From positions 1,993,922 through 2,057,921 of the forward strand of contig NW_008709190.1 of assembly GCF_000327385.1 (NCBI RefSeq): a DNA stretch of 64,000 bases, read 5' to 3'. The stretch's first letter is position 1; each line of letters starts with the position of its first letter. This DNA is from Lottia gigantea (taxonomy: Eukaryota > Mollusca > Gastropoda > Lottiidae). The notes below the pieces were generated by a model that had not been told where the DNA came from, searched no databases, and saw nothing but the letters and a program-made list of their open reading frames with translations. The translations under genes and the position numbers were made by a program. This document shows positions 27,201 to 42,200 of this stretch, in pieces.

Positions 27201-30200
27201 CCTTGTGAATTATTTTACAAGCTTCGTCTTATGCCTTGTCTGCAATAGCCACCTTTTTTGTTTCACGGAAGTTTGTAAATACAGTCATTTTATTGGTCCA
27301 ATCAGCAGTCTCTACTGAAAGTCTGTGAACTCAAAGCCATAGTGTTTAAGTCTTTCTGTCGAGGGCTCTAATTGGCTGAAAGCCCTATTTGCTGGTGTAC
27401 AATCCAATCAAATTACTGCATTTTATGATACAAGAAAGGTGGCTATTGCAGTCAAGGTATAAGACGAAGTTCTTATTAGCTTGACATTGTGACGATGCTT
27501 TGCTTCATGAACTTTTAAATGCTTAAATGTTTTCGAGAATACTCCGATTTACAGCATTTTTTCACCATAACTATAACTGGACTATGATATATTAAATATT
27601 TCAAAAATGTGCGATTAAGTCGGTGCGCGCTGGCACTTTAAACAATATTGTGTGTTATGCAAAACCAGAATCGTTTCTGACGTCTGCTATACTTAGGTGA
27701 ATTACCGCCTTTCTGGTCATTTCCTTGCCATTATTTGAAGTGTAAAATGCAAAGGAAATCAGATTTATGTACTGGCTAGACTGGAATCATTTATCTTCTA
27801 TTGATAAATACCGTTAACAAGTGTTTGTTTAAATCCTTAGTTGAACTGGGTGATATTTAGTGGTATCCATCAAACCGTACACTGTTATCTTAGCTAGAAA
27901 TATCAACAATGATAAAAAATGATATACACATAGACTAACATTTCAACACACCTGGACTGGTGTTTCTGTTACGAGAAGACAATCTGTTCAGATGTGATTT
28001 ATGTTGCTGAAATGGTGGCTATCCTTTCGCATGGTAGAGATAGGTAGGTAGGTAGATGACAAATTAATGTTCGCTTCCAGCGGATGCTGATATCGCAAAC
28101 AAGGTAATTGTTGGTCGTTGGATTGGTTCAAATTGGATGATTCTGTGTTGTTGGTTTGGTTGTTGATTCTTCGTTAGATCTGGTCGGGTCGAATGACGTG
28201 GCGGTGAAACTCGACCCTGGATGGTGTGGCGTGAGTTACTCGATCTCCTTCCTTCTTTCAAACTCGTTCTGATCATGGTATTTCTTGTTGATTGGTAGTC
28301 GTTGGTTGCATGGTAGAGTCTTTGAACAGAATTAAGTAGCCTAAGCTGATTTTCTTCCGATATGTTTGTTTCCAATTTTGTCTGTTTCAAAGTTTTCTGT
28401 CTGCTTATAGACAAATGGTTTTAAACACTCAACAAAGCAGCAATATCACATGGAATATTATAAATGCTCCAGACTGAAGATGCACATAATTCTTGATATA
28501 TAATAAGAAATATTTTAAACAGCTGTAACTTACATTACAATGGTGATAAAACTCAAGAGCTGGTGACCCAAAAGTCTATCTGTTAAGGAGCAAGTCGCAT
28601 TCAGACATTTTCTAAATTTCAGAAGAACACGAGTTCGAATAAGTTCATTTAATAAATTGATGCATATATGGGTACAATGGATATTTTATCAGTCAAGAAA
28701 AAGCAATCGGGCTACTGAATTGTTATTGATTAGACACGGGTAAACAATTTCTCAAGCCAAGACCAAGAACCTTTTAAAGAAAAAACTCCGTTGGTTTCCG
28801 TCCATTAGGTAACGTGGGTTCGAATCTCATTCTCAACCAGCGTTGTCTGTAGTCGTTCAATGCTAGATTCGATGCATATTATATTTTTTTATATCGGTAA
28901 TAGCAATGTGTTCAGATTCTGTCGATTTTGCACCCATTGTTATCACTATTTTTCAAACAAGTTCAATTTTCAACATTCAAATCTGTGTCATCCTGTAGCA
29001 TGTCATAGATTTTAAGATCTATTTATGAAGAAGGAGGTTGAGTCATTAGACCACAATTGCAATCTTGAAATCTAATTAATCGATTTTTATATGAGTCATG
29101 GTTTATGACATGCTCTTAATGAGTTCAACAATTAAACTGTGATTATGGCACTTATTCAATTTTACATGTTTCTTCCACACGAACACAAGTTTTAATCGAT
29201 GGTTTTTGTTGTCACAGGAAAACTGAAAGAGATGTTTTCTGCAGTCTGAAGTTTTTCTATTCTTCTTTAAATTATACCATGGTCAATGGGTTTGATTATA
29301 ACATTGTTCATTGGTTATTTGACTGGGGACAAGTTCAGTTTTTAAGTTCATAACAACAACACCTAAACTCTCCGACAATTTATTCTCAGCAGTTGCTGTT
29401 AAAGGTATATTACCTCTTTGGATGATCAAAAATGTTTTAGGTTTTTGAGGCAAAAAAATGTTTTTGTTCATCTGTGACCTTATCTGGTGTCAAAACTATA
29501 CAACAGAGTCCAATAAATTCATAAAACGCAATTGATTATTATGTACCCTTATCAACCAAAGAAGAGGTTGAGACTTTAAATTTTATGTCCATTCTAGGAG
29601 GTAGTAGTATTCCTTTAAGCTTAATCAACCTCGGTAATGAATGGAGTTGTTCTTGGGCCAACAATTTGGTGTCATTAAATACCGTGATATGTTGCAGAGC
29701 CCATGAATCCAAACTTGAAGCCAAACCTACATTTTTAGTCCATTATACCGATGTCTTTCTAACAAGGCCAAATTTTTTCAGATACCCAATTCTTTTGAAC
29801 AGCTTAAGTTAAGAAATGGAATTTAAATTCCCAAAGTCTGGACTCATAAGAGTAAAGTAAACTTCCTCAGACAAGAATAAACAAGATCGAAATGAATGGT
29901 AGGATATATAGACAACCAATGATAGTGCAAAATACTTGAAGAAGGTGTCATAACCTAAGAAAGTATTGAGACAGATCTTGGGCCTCTTCTACTTAAAGCG
30001 TCACTTGGGAAAACTTGTCTGTTATAGCGTTTCTTGATGAATTAAATGCGTTAACTGTTGGCTTCAAGAAAGAACATTTAATAAATCCACGAGATCTCTT
30101 CTGACCTTTGCTTCTTGAAGCATATGCAACTTCTTAAAATATAGTTAATACGTTTGTCATTTTTGACAGCGTACCAAAATAACTAACACATTCTTGCATC

Positions 30201-33200
30201 TGGCTGTTTAGTGGTCAAGTGGTCAGTTGTCAATGAAAAGGACATCTTCTGTCTGACTGACCTTTTCAAAGACGTGCCAAATGTCTTGCTTTGGAACCAG
30301 ATAATTTCCTGTAAGGCGAATTGTATTTTTTAACATGCAGCTTATTTTGGTAGTTTAGCTTCAAGATTATTCTGTTTTGAACTGTTTTATACCCTTGTTG
30401 AGTTAGTAATAAAACTGCAAGTCATATGACGTATTTCCGATCTTTCACTTTTTAAATCATAAATTCAGCCTTATGGGTTATCTGTGATTCCAAACTTTAT
30501 AATGCAACCATGCCGACCGCACCACGTTACATATCAAGCGTAACCAAAAACCTCTAGTTTAAAATAAGACAAAGACAATAAAGGGGTAGATTTACGATTA
30601 CGCCATGTTATTTTAAACCAGCTCATGTCGCAGGTTTGGTTGTTTATTACCAACAAGACAATAATCTCAGGTTAACGCGTAACACCTTGTTTAAATAATC
30701 TTGAGTTAAGTTATAACATAATTAAGACTTAACTTCCGACACTTGGGATCATAAATAAAATTAACTTCGAACATGGCTTCAAACGGCGTCAGATTTTTAA
30801 TGAGTTTTTATACAACCGACAGAATACCCTTCTATGCCAATTTTATATTAACCTTTTAAACGGCAATGAAGAAATCAGATATTTCGAGGTGTCAAAAAGT
30901 TTCTATGCTTTTTTTGTAGTGAGCTTTGAATGGGAAATATGTGGTGTTTGGCAATTGCTATTCAAATCGAATAATGATTTGATATGACATATCATTGCTA
31001 AAAATTATAACATGCTCAAATATCGATTTCGTATTTTATTGCTATCAATGTTTGCTTGTTTTGGGTAAATTGCTCTTATGTTTAGTTAAAACCTTTACAA
31101 AGTTGTGCGTTTTTTTGGGAAATTTATTGATTGTAATGTATTCACTATTGGATTATGAATTGGAAAATTCACATTTGAATTGCCGAATTGTAATGCAAGT
31201 TTTTTCAGATTTTGATAATTCAGTTTTTGGCAAAATTGCCCGTTGTCCTCATTGAAATGAAATAAATGTAACTTTTACATACTTCCTGTTAGTTTCTTGT
31301 GTTGCAAAAGAAAACAGCAACAAAGGTAAAGTCAAGACAGCGATATCCTACAACTCTTTTTCTAGAAGGATGAGTTCAAAATAGGGTGCAAAGGTTGTTG
31401 GCGTATACACCCTGTTACCTCGGCTCTTTTTACAAAACCATTTCACTTTCATAATATAATATTACATATACCTTTCAAATTTAAACAATATCGTTACGAC
31501 GTGAAATATCTTTCTGAAGAAAGAAAAAAATAAATCATATACAAACACCAACAAAGAAGGAATTATAATTTGCGATTTGTTCAGGGCCACGTAACACCTT
31601 ATGTACATAAAATGGTGGAAGTTGAAGAGGGTTACATTGTTGAAATTACTTCGTTAAAAGTTAGTTCAGGTGTTAAAGGGTTCATTTAGAAAAGATATAA
31701 ATATGAGTTAAGTCAAGTTTTATTGATAACTACTTGGTCAATTTAATAGGCCAAACATTGTAAAACAATAAACAAAAAAGAAGGAAATCCTAGACGCAAA
31801 CTTGTTTATTAAAAGCAGAAAACAATTCAAAAAATAAGAAAAAAAAAACACATAGAAAATTAGAAATTTGTCAGTCAAGAATGAAAGGTTAACAATATGA
31901 GAATTTGCCTTAACAGAGGTTTGTCCGTAAAGAAATAAAGAAAGTTCTGTAAAGTTACTGTCACGTGAAAAGTTAACCTTGTTCTGTAAAGTTACTGTAA
32001 TGTAATGTGAAAAGTTAACCCTGTTCTGTAATGTTACTGTAATTTGAAAAAGGAAACCTGGTTCTGTGATTTTACTGTTATGTTACTTTAATTTGAAAAA
32101 AGGAAACCTAGACTGAATCATAAAAAAATAAATAACATTCAAATACCAATGTAAAGACGTAGTGAGTAAAAATGAAAAAAAAGAGACTGAAACCTAAAAG
32201 AAAATCACTAAACAGAAAGAGAAAGCATGTTATCTCTCAAAATTTCAGCTTCAATGCATATTCAAAAATTTTTAGCCGAAGATTGAAGTGGACAGATTTG
32301 AATGAAACTAAAATGTGTCTATTGTTTATATAATAATAATAAGCTTTATAAAATATGGCGCCATCAAACCATTGAGTCGAGATGAAGTACTTCAGAATAT
32401 TCCTCAAGTGCTGAATGAAGACCAAATCATAATAGGAACATCAACGTTTGAAGCAATTAGTTAGAAATCTTGACTCAAGTTTAACATCGATTTCATATTA
32501 CGTTCTCTATTCAACTTGTCAGACTTTTTGATTTGTCAGGAAAATACTTTTCCAACTGACTTCACATTTTAAAAAGTATAGTAGGTCCATCAATAACGAA
32601 TTAAAATTCCCCTGCTAACACCCCCTGGCTAGCAGCGTCAAATATCATCTTCGCATTTTCAAGGTATAAGGAATTACATTGCATGTATTGCTGACTATAG
32701 AATGACTTTTAGCATTGTTGTTGTTTACGGAATGACTGTGTTGACTTCATCTTTATCCGATCAGTTAATGCCTTCTTAACACGTCGAATGGGATCATCGA
32801 AAGATTGAATTGCCAACCCTTGCTATGTTATCCAATCGAATCGGATAGATACCGCATGTCCAAAACCAAACATTTTGGTGAATTGTATTAAGTATTCGAA
32901 AAATAAATCGCTCCATACGGCGTTTCAGCCACAGCCTGTCGTCATTTGGTGTCACAGAGAGATAGTTGTAAAACCACCCAAGCAAGTTGTCTTGATGTGA
33001 ACATGTGAAGATGCTTCAAATCATAACGATTATTTTCAGCTGCACTATGAAAAGACTTGTGAAAGAGGATCACGACAGACAAATACATGTATTATACTTT
33101 CTGTTTATATGCAATTACTCAACTGTCGACTTGCTGTTTTCATTCAACAGAGAAAAAACCTGGTGAATATTTGTATGAAGTCATTAGGTTCACTCGCTTA

Positions 33201-36200
33201 TTTGTGAATATTTGGGTCTTAGAAACCGTGCTCTGAATAGCGACGTAACTACCCACTTTTTTGAAGGATCGTTTTCTAAGCAATAAAAAGACGGGTCTTA
33301 AGAAATTGTCTGACGGACTATGTTGTATTGATATGTCATAAATAAAACGAGAAGAATAAGGGAAAGGGTTGAGCTATTGACTGCATACCTCATTTGAACT
33401 AAATCTCATAATCGTCAAATTCTTAAAGGGAATATTACCTCTTATAATGGACATGAAATTTAAAGTCTCAAACTTAGTCGACGAAGTTTATATTCATCAG
33501 TTGGATTAAGCAGATGCCCTGACTAAAGAATAGAATCTCTATATAAGACCATATATATCTATTAAACTAAATCGTTATTGAAACACGCTTCTAAGCATAT
33601 TAAACGACTTTGTTTAATGAATTAATGCCTAGTTTTCTGGATTTATTGGTTTATAGAGAGATTCCGTTGTATAGTTATGACACCAGGTAAGTCCACTGAT
33701 GAACAAAGACTTATTTTGGCCAAATTTAAAACTTACAATTTTTTGGTCATTCTAAGAGGTTGTATACCTTTAATATCTCCTATACAAGTGTTATTCAAAT
33801 CTTTGAAAATCATTTTAAAATGAATGCGTCGTTTATATACTTGAAATTCTGACTCAAATTGTCGACAATTACATCCTTTTCTTGATATTTGAATTAAGTG
33901 GTCTAATTGAGAACAACAAAATGCCACTTATTTTTTAAAGAGTACACTTCAATATTTCGGAATGCAATATGAATCTCTTAAAATTGTCATATTTTTGCAT
34001 AGACTAACTTTAGCGGAGAGATGTGTGGTTCTTCCTGACGCAATCTTCCACAAGGGATAATTACCATTTGTTTCGTATCTTTTGATATTTTGGAATACAA
34101 TTTTCGGTTTTAGTTTCGTACATTTTCGAACGAATCTCCTCAGATTTCCACCAGACTACCCACCAAAGGATAGTCCTGTCAGATGGAAGATTTATTCCAA
34201 ATTTTACAAAATCACAAAATGGGTTCATACTGTCGGAAATAATAAGGCTCTGTTATTTTCCTCATTTTTCTAAGTAGTTCAAATGTTCTAAAAAGACGCT
34301 TAGTAAATTTAGGCCTGTCAAAAATAGAAAGAGACTCGGGACTATTATGTCAATTGTGTAATGGTCATCCAGTCGGGATCTGATAGGAGAAATGATGAAA
34401 GTAGATTAGAACGAGGACCCATGAGCACCAGACAAAATCACCATTTTGTGGTACCAACAAAGAAAAACTTATAAAGTTGCTGAAGCTTATACAATATAAA
34501 GTGGCCAAATAAAGAAAAGAAATACAAATTTAAACCCTGCATGTGCTCATGAACTGGAATTCCGACTCCATTTTGTTAAAGCTATACATAATATTTGCAG
34601 TATGCAGTAATGTGTTAATATAACAGTAGTAACTTCAAAGTAAAAATCAAAGTATTTAATCAACTAACTTATCTGTACCATTTTACTATGTTACGTTTAA
34701 AAAAAGGACTTTCCATTTATATCAGAGTACAGATAATAGAGATCTTAAAAAGAGTACAAAGTTTCAATAAGAAGTTGATTTCTAAAGAATGTACTTAATG
34801 AATTTCTTCCCTCGGGCATGTAGATCTTATTTCACAAAATGATAAAATCCTGTTACTTCAATACTTTCAATAAGATGTCGTAAAGGGATGATGGTTTCTA
34901 GATATTTGGTGTATATGACTCTATACCTGGATTCGATTCTGGTATATGTTGAGATAGTAACTTCTGATTCTTCCTGCTGTCGGTGATTCAGGTGAACATC
35001 TTGGGCTGGCCTGGTAAGGATAGGAAAATGGATTGTTGGATAATCATTAAAGTGGTCTTCTGTCGTTGTTCTAAAGTGGTCTTCTGTCGTTGTTCTGGCT
35101 TAAATTCTTCAGTCCATTTTGCATGATGTTGCATGTTTCGAATAGACCCGAGCAAATGAAATGCAATGAATGGGGTTTTACGCCCTACTCTTTTTGTCAT
35201 GTGGGCTAATGAAGACGGGCAACGCCATGCAGAGTGCAATGAGGGAAAATTTGCCAGGACAGCGGCATTAGCTTACTTTTTTTCGATTTCCAACTGTCAT
35301 GAGATCTTTAATGTGCACAGCCTGTAGCACATGGGGCCTCGGTTAATTATCCCATCCGAACGACTAGACGCTTTTTCCATGTCAGCCCCTTTTACCTGCA
35401 TCACTACCAGGGGAAAAAAGGTAAAAAGACCCGAGCAGGAAATAAGACTTTTGCCGTGCATTTTTATTTGGAGTACGAAAATCTATCTACTGTAGCTTGA
35501 AAAGAATAGACTTTTGGGATAACTCTTTTCAGCATTTGTCTCAATGGTCGTACAATGCGTACGTCTATGAAGTACAAAATAATCGGCGTGTGGTTCAAAG
35601 TCATGAAAAGAGAAGAACACTTTGTCAAAGAAATATTATTTTTGTGTCAGATTTAATAAGTTAAGAACGAATTGGTGGTAAGATAACACTCGAGGTGTTA
35701 TTTCTATAAAATATATGAATTGCTCACTTGTTAGTCGACGGTTTATTGTACAGGTAAATTGAGTCTAGGTGACAAGTGGTCCTAGGTAAACACTCTTAAC
35801 TGATGTTTTAAATAGACGGCCACAAAAACCTGTGTAAGAAAGGGGTCCAAATTGATCTGGTTTTAATAGAAAAAAATTCATAACTACCGTCCCTTGGTTC
35901 ATTAAATAAAGAAACCGTGCTGTATCGTTTTGAGTACAAGACTAATTTAACAGGTGATATACATACAAGGCCAATCTGTCAAGTTGATGAGTGACCACCT
36001 TAGAGAAAACACGAATTTCTGACCAAGGTACTGTTTGAGAAGTTGATCGAGCCTTCTTGTCTTTGTCAGTAGTGCAGGTTGGATGATGATCAATCAAGGA
36101 TGAGGTATTACTTCTTTGTGGTTCAACCTTTAGGTTAGCGAGGTATACAGCGTCATCACTGCAGAGGATCTGCACTTGTAGTCGTGTCGCTTTGTCAGAT

Positions 36201-39200
36201 AATATGCTACACTTTTATAAAGTTCAAGATTAATTTCATATGAAAAGTTCATTAGCTGCTACCAATTTTCGTCAATATGTTCTTTCGGATTTCGTTTTTC
36301 GGTCCGGATCGTTAGTAGTCGGTCTATTCATTTAACGTTAAACGGATCGTAAAGCGAATAGCGAATTTTTCCGACAAAGGCTCTTTACATTTCAGAAACA
36401 GCACTACATGAAAGACAATTCATCTTCATGCATAGACAAATTTGCGAATTCTTATCACACTATCTTCATTATATTTCGCTTTAATTCGCACACCTTGAAT
36501 AAACTTTATTTGATTCAGTGGACTCCTCACTACATTGGTCAGTATCTATCTACCTTGGTTACCCATGAGTTGTGTATTTAACGATAAGGCAGGTGTGAAA
36601 TAGTGACTTATTGGCTGATAAATTACTTAAATATATCATACTCTGACACTTTCATTACCTTACATACTTAAATATTTCACCCATTTCATCCGAATTATTC
36701 AGTTTAAACAAATAAGATGTCGTGAAGAATTGACAGTACTCATATTTTGGGAAACGTATTGCTATGGTTATTTTTTTTTCAAATGAAATTCTGAAATCAG
36801 ATCTACAAACTCCAAAGAAAACTTTAATGGTTTCAAGACAACAGGCTTTAGGTTAGTTCCAACAATCCAGTTTATGTAACACCATCGGATTAATTCTGGG
36901 AAATGAAGTTTAACATCCTACTTTTCTACCTCAAAAAAATACGAGAAACGTCATACAGTATGAGATGAGGGAAATTTTACCAAGAAAGTAGCATAAGTCA
37001 CACCTTGAACATTCCAACTGTCGGGGAATCGGTCACGCCCGCATTTTGTAGCAGGAAGGGCAGAAGATTGGGGAAAACCCGGGCTGATAGACGTGATATC
37101 ATTCATATTAATTTTCAGATATTTTCGGATTAATCTGAATAAGGATGTTCATTCAATCTTGAGATTAAGTGATAGTCTGTTAAAGTCAGAACGGAAATAG
37201 AAATTAGATAAAAACGTCAACTCGTATTGAAAAAGAGACAATTTGTTTGTATGAAACTCAAAGCTTAGTGTATTTGTGATTTAATTGAAGTCGATCGAAT
37301 AGTTTTGTACTTTGAAACGCTAGTGTAGCGTCAGCGGCGTTTCTGTAAATAAATAAGTGAGGGGGAGGGCGGCGAAGGGAGGTCGGGCGAGTATGGGACA
37401 CAGAATTGTCAAGTGGAGCTCAAAGGCATTCCTCATGATAAGTGATAAAAAATTTGAAAGTGTATGTCAAAGCAGAGCCACCATCAATTCGACCATCCCA
37501 ACCTCTAACCACTCATTTAGAAATTTCCTTTTCAGAAAATGTAACTACAGCGTTCGCCCTTTTTTGAATTTTAACAGTACAGGTGTTACGAATCTTATGG
37601 CTCTTGGGATCAAGGGACAAGTGCCCAAAACTGGCGCTACGTTTATATGATCAAAAACATCGTCTTATGCATGGTATTGCCCCCGGGGTCAAATCTGTTT
37701 CAAATCTAAATCTGCCATACTGCATAAATCAATAATGAATGAAAGATATGCCATCATTTTGATAGAATAATTGACTCTATCTGCTAGTCGGATGTGTTTG
37801 ACAGATACTCTACATAATCTAGACATGTCGAGTCCAAATTCTTCCCTGTCTAAAAAGCTTGGAGCAAATATTTAGATGTATCAAAATATCTCTAATGTAA
37901 ATGATAGGTACCAAATTCGTCTGAGAATGCACGATACTGAAATAGCAGTCAGTTTGTTCAAGTGCTACTTGGAACCTGGTTAATGATTCTAAGTGGCTTG
38001 CTGATGTTTTGACACCTGCCTCCACTCTCTTCCTTGGCCTGTTGTGACTGACAATAGTCTGAGGTATATGCACACTTCTTGATAAATAGGTTTTTGTCAG
38101 AAGGTCAACTAGTCTGTAAGATCAAACAGGAATCGTATTTATCTTTTATTTCTCTACAAATAATGATAAAGTTACGATTTTAAAGTGAAATTCAAATTGC
38201 CGAACGAACTGCAATAGCCACCTTTCTTGTATCACGGAAGTTTGTAAATGCTGCGATTTTGGTTGGATTGTACGTTAGCGAATACAGTCAATCAGAGTCC
38301 TAAATAGAACGTCTGTAAACAATAAGCCATAATATTAAGAGTCTGTCTGCCGAGGGCTATGATTGACTGTATTCTGAATTCTGGAATAGAAGAAAGGTAG
38401 CTATTACAGTCAAGGTATAAGACGAAGTTCAACATTATGAAGATGCCCATTGTGGTATAATACAATACAATACAAATTTTATATCATACAGTTTAAGTGG
38501 CGATGTAGGGCGTAAAATTTAATTACACATCTTTTATATTTTCAGATATTTGATTGCAACTTCTCTGCCAAAACGATTAAATACGTCCACAATGGTTCAC
38601 CACTTCTTTCCAAAGACGAAGTCAAATTACGGGTCCATAAATTTACAGATACATCGACTCATACAGAGGTTGTTTATTTAACTGTTCGGATAGTCAACGC
38701 ATCTCACGATGTTTTCATGACGCAAGGATTACGGCCTGTGGTCGTTCCAGACTTTTTGAAACTCTCTAATACTATTGACGGTTCTGTGCTCCAATTCCGG
38801 AATAGTGATAAGAAAAACTCCACATGTTCCATAAGCTTTTCGCGATATCACTCTCATTGGCCTATCGCTGGACAAATGACCATTGGCAAAAACCGACAAA
38901 CGGTGGACGCAGTTAGTAAAGACTGTCGAGAATTCTTATACATGAATCTTCATTACGAACATCTTCGATCACCAATTCCCGATGTGGATTATTTGCCCTT
39001 GACGGTGGAACTCTTCGATCCATCAGTCAGTGAGGAAGTAATAGTAGAAAGGTTTTATTTGCCAATACATATAAAAGGTGCGCTTCCCAATTCTCCGCCT
39101 CGCTCCTCGGACATGAACATGTACATGATGGATGTGGACCAATTCGTCTTATCGACTATCATTCCGGGTATCATCCAAGCTGAAGACTACGAAACTCCCA

Positions 39201-42200
39201 ACTCTCAGCTAGTTTTCAATATCAGCAAAGGCTTTGGAGAAGGAAAGGGCTATTTTGTAAACATAAATGACCAATCAACCGAGATCAATTCATTTTATCA
39301 AGATGATTTAGACAACCATCGTATTGCTTACGTACCACCAAATGTTAGTTATACCACACAAAAACATTACCAAGCTGAACTGGTTGTGTTTGACAGCCAC
39401 TTCTCATCAAGCATCGTCATAACTTTGCATGTGGCTGTTAGACCCTCAGCGACCACTGCACCTCGGGTGTCTCTGAACAATGGATTAGTGCTACTGGAAG
39501 GACAATCACGACCAATTACTGTTAATGATTTACAGATCGTTGACAAGGATAACCTTGATCGTATTCGAGTTTACGTGAAAGGAGGTGCTCGTCATGGGAC
39601 CATACGATTAAATGGAAAGCAAAGCATAATGTTCAGGCCAAGTGACGTTGCCAGAGGTTCTGTCACGTATGTTCATGACGATAGTGATTCTCTCCGTGAT
39701 GATATTGAATTGAGGATTAATGATGGAGTACATACTGTGCTGGCGACCTTTCCCATTTCCATCATACCAAAAGACGATACCCCACCTCACATGGTGAATA
39801 ATTTAGGGTTCCACATCAATCAGGGTCAGATGAAGAAACTTAGTGAAGATGTGCTTTTAGCTCATGATGCGGATTCGTTGGATTACAATATAATTTATAC
39901 TTTAACGTCACCGCCCAAAGCCGGAAACATAGTGAGAAAGATTCCAAAGTCGGGAACGCTTACCACAATTTTTGGTTTTAGACAACGTGACATTATGAAA
40001 GGACAAGTGTATTATAAGCACAATGGAAAAGGAGTGTTCACTGACTCATTTAGCTTCCGTTTGCAGGATCAGCATGATCCACCAAACGAGTCAGAGGATC
40101 ATGAGTTTCACATCGTTATCGATCCTTTGAATGAAAATCCGCCGGAGTTAGATCAGGGTTCCTTAAAAATTATCCGAGTACGCGAAGTTGATGTGGGATA
40201 TATTGGTCAAGCTCAGCTTCTGTACACCGACGTTGAATCGAGCGCAAAGGACATCACCTATACAATAACGACCGCTCCTTATTTCGTATTCAATACTGGA
40301 GAGAAGGACGCTGGTCGACTGGTTGCTACACACAATCTGACAGTTGTGAACAAAGACCAAGATGTACCACCAATACTGTCTTTTACCCAAGAGGATCTTA
40401 ACTATCTGAAAATTGCCTACCTACCTCCAGCCAACGATATCGGACCTTTGTCACGATTGGTTCGTTTTGTCTATACCGTGGAGGATGGAGATGGCAACAA
40501 GGTCTATGGGCAAACGTTCGACATCGAGGTACTACCAGTAAATAACAGGGTGCCAAGATTCACCATGGAGAAGCTGCTAGTTGAGGAAGGAGGAGTATTG
40601 GGTATCACTGTTAACCAACTATCAGCCAGTGATGAAGATACACCGTCCGAAGACTTACAGTTCATCTGCTACGAATTACCAAAATATGGCACATTACAGA
40701 AAAATGGGATGGCTATGAAAGTCACTGGTTCGTTTTCTATTGAAGATTTACAAGAAACATCAATAAGGTAGGGGATGATCATGTTTAGTAATGATTGTTA
40801 GGGTCTCACATTACAAATAATCAAAATGTGGTAAAATGAAGCATATGGTTTTAACGAAATACATACCATACCTTATTTGCTAAAAGCTTTTGAAATATAT
40901 TTTGTCCAGCAGCTACATATGAGTAATCTACTGGAAGTTAGATAATGTTTCAAAAATGACGCAATAGAAACATTTTCTATTATGTAAAATAACATTTTTT
41001 TTTTTCAATTGTATGAATAGACCCATTTTTAGTAATTCTTTGATCTGATATATTTCTCAAACACCGAGTCCCTCCTACTTGTAATTGTGCCCAGATTTTC
41101 GACCTTTGACCTAACTAATAAAGAATGACGTTGTCATAACCGTCACCTATACACCGAATAACACATTTCATTGATGAACTCCATGTTTCTATTGTTTGAT
41201 AACTAATAATGTTTGAAATGTAATGTTTGTTTTGCACATTCAATTATCACGAATATGTCATACCCTTTACACCTTTAGATATTTCATTTGATTTATGACT
41301 CAATCAAATTTTTCGCAAACATTTCGTTAAATTTTTTTTATAAGGAACTAAGAATTTATCTCAGATCCATTGATGTTATTTAGATTTTGGAGAGCTAAAT
41401 AACATTTGACCAACTTTGATCAATTTACAATGTTTATAATGACTGGTATCTTGAGAAGATAATTCAGATACAACAGAGGGTATTTCCAAGCTAAATTCTC
41501 CGATGTAACTAACATAAAAGCTATTTTGAGATCGATTACAAAGTTCGATGTGTTTATATCTTTTCAGATATGTCCACGATGGATCCGATATCGAACTGGT
41601 TGACACGTTCACTTTAAAATTAACTGATGGCGTGAACCAAGCTACCAAAGTTATATCAGTTGACATTGTACCAATAGACGACAAAACACCACGTCTACAG
41701 AAAAATCTACGTCCATACTTGATTGTCTCTGAAGGAAGTGAGGCATTGTTGACACCACACATTCTAGCTGCTACTGATGACGACACTGATGATGAATCTC
41801 TGGTCTTCCTGATCGTTAGGCAACCGCGGTATGGTGTTCTTCAACTACAAGGACAACCTGTGACAAAGTTCACCCAACGCGATCTCAAAGATGAAATTGT
41901 GTCCTTCTTGCACACAAGTGGGGAAATTGGACTAAAGTCTTTGCACGATTTTGCAACGTTCATTGTGTCAGACCAGAATTACTTGGCTTCTGTTGAATTA
42001 CCAGTATATGATCTAAACATCACCATTACGCCTGTAAATAACCAATCACCAAAAACTATACTCGGAGCTCCCATCTTGGTAACCGAAGGGGAAACGTACA
42101 ATGTCGGCAAGAATATTCTTACAGTGACAGACCCTGATTCTAAGACAAAAGAAATTGAGTTCAAGATAACCAAGCAACCGCAATGGGGGTATTTAGAAAA

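Larger units (their letters stand above)
24441..38205. other. Intron 1 sequence with MITEs and repeats, nothing coding recognised
   Basis: Holds the listed MITE copies A, B and C, repeat family R copies and the 40-bp array. Two anticodon-arm/B-box-like strings with similar followers (GAGTTCGAATAAG at about 28650 and GGGTTCGAATCTC at about 28808, each followed by GATGCATAT) may be scraps of a tRNA-derived SINE. A purine-rich patch at 37358-37400 was not explained. Confidence 0.5.
9294..38545 (+). other. First intron of the FREM1-like gene, 29.25 kb
   Basis: Bounded by GTAAGC and TTTTCAG. The coding sequence is continuous across it by comparison with vertebrate FREM1, so the whole span is intron. 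It contains several separately listed tandem repeats and three families of dispersed inverted-repeat or repeat copies. I saw no convincing nested protein gene in it. The longest open stretches (for example 141 codons on - at 9709-10134, 116 codons on - at 28064-28414) have no recognisable motif. Confidence 0.8.

Noticed and set aside
28064-28414. 116-codon Arg/Ser/Gln-rich open frame on the minus strand
   Set aside because: No recognisable domain. It could be a fragment of something real, but I found no supporting splice sites or family signature.
37357-37650. 97-codon open frame after a G-rich patch on the plus strand
   Set aside because: No domain, poor codon pattern, inside intron 1 and not needed for the FREM1-like frame.
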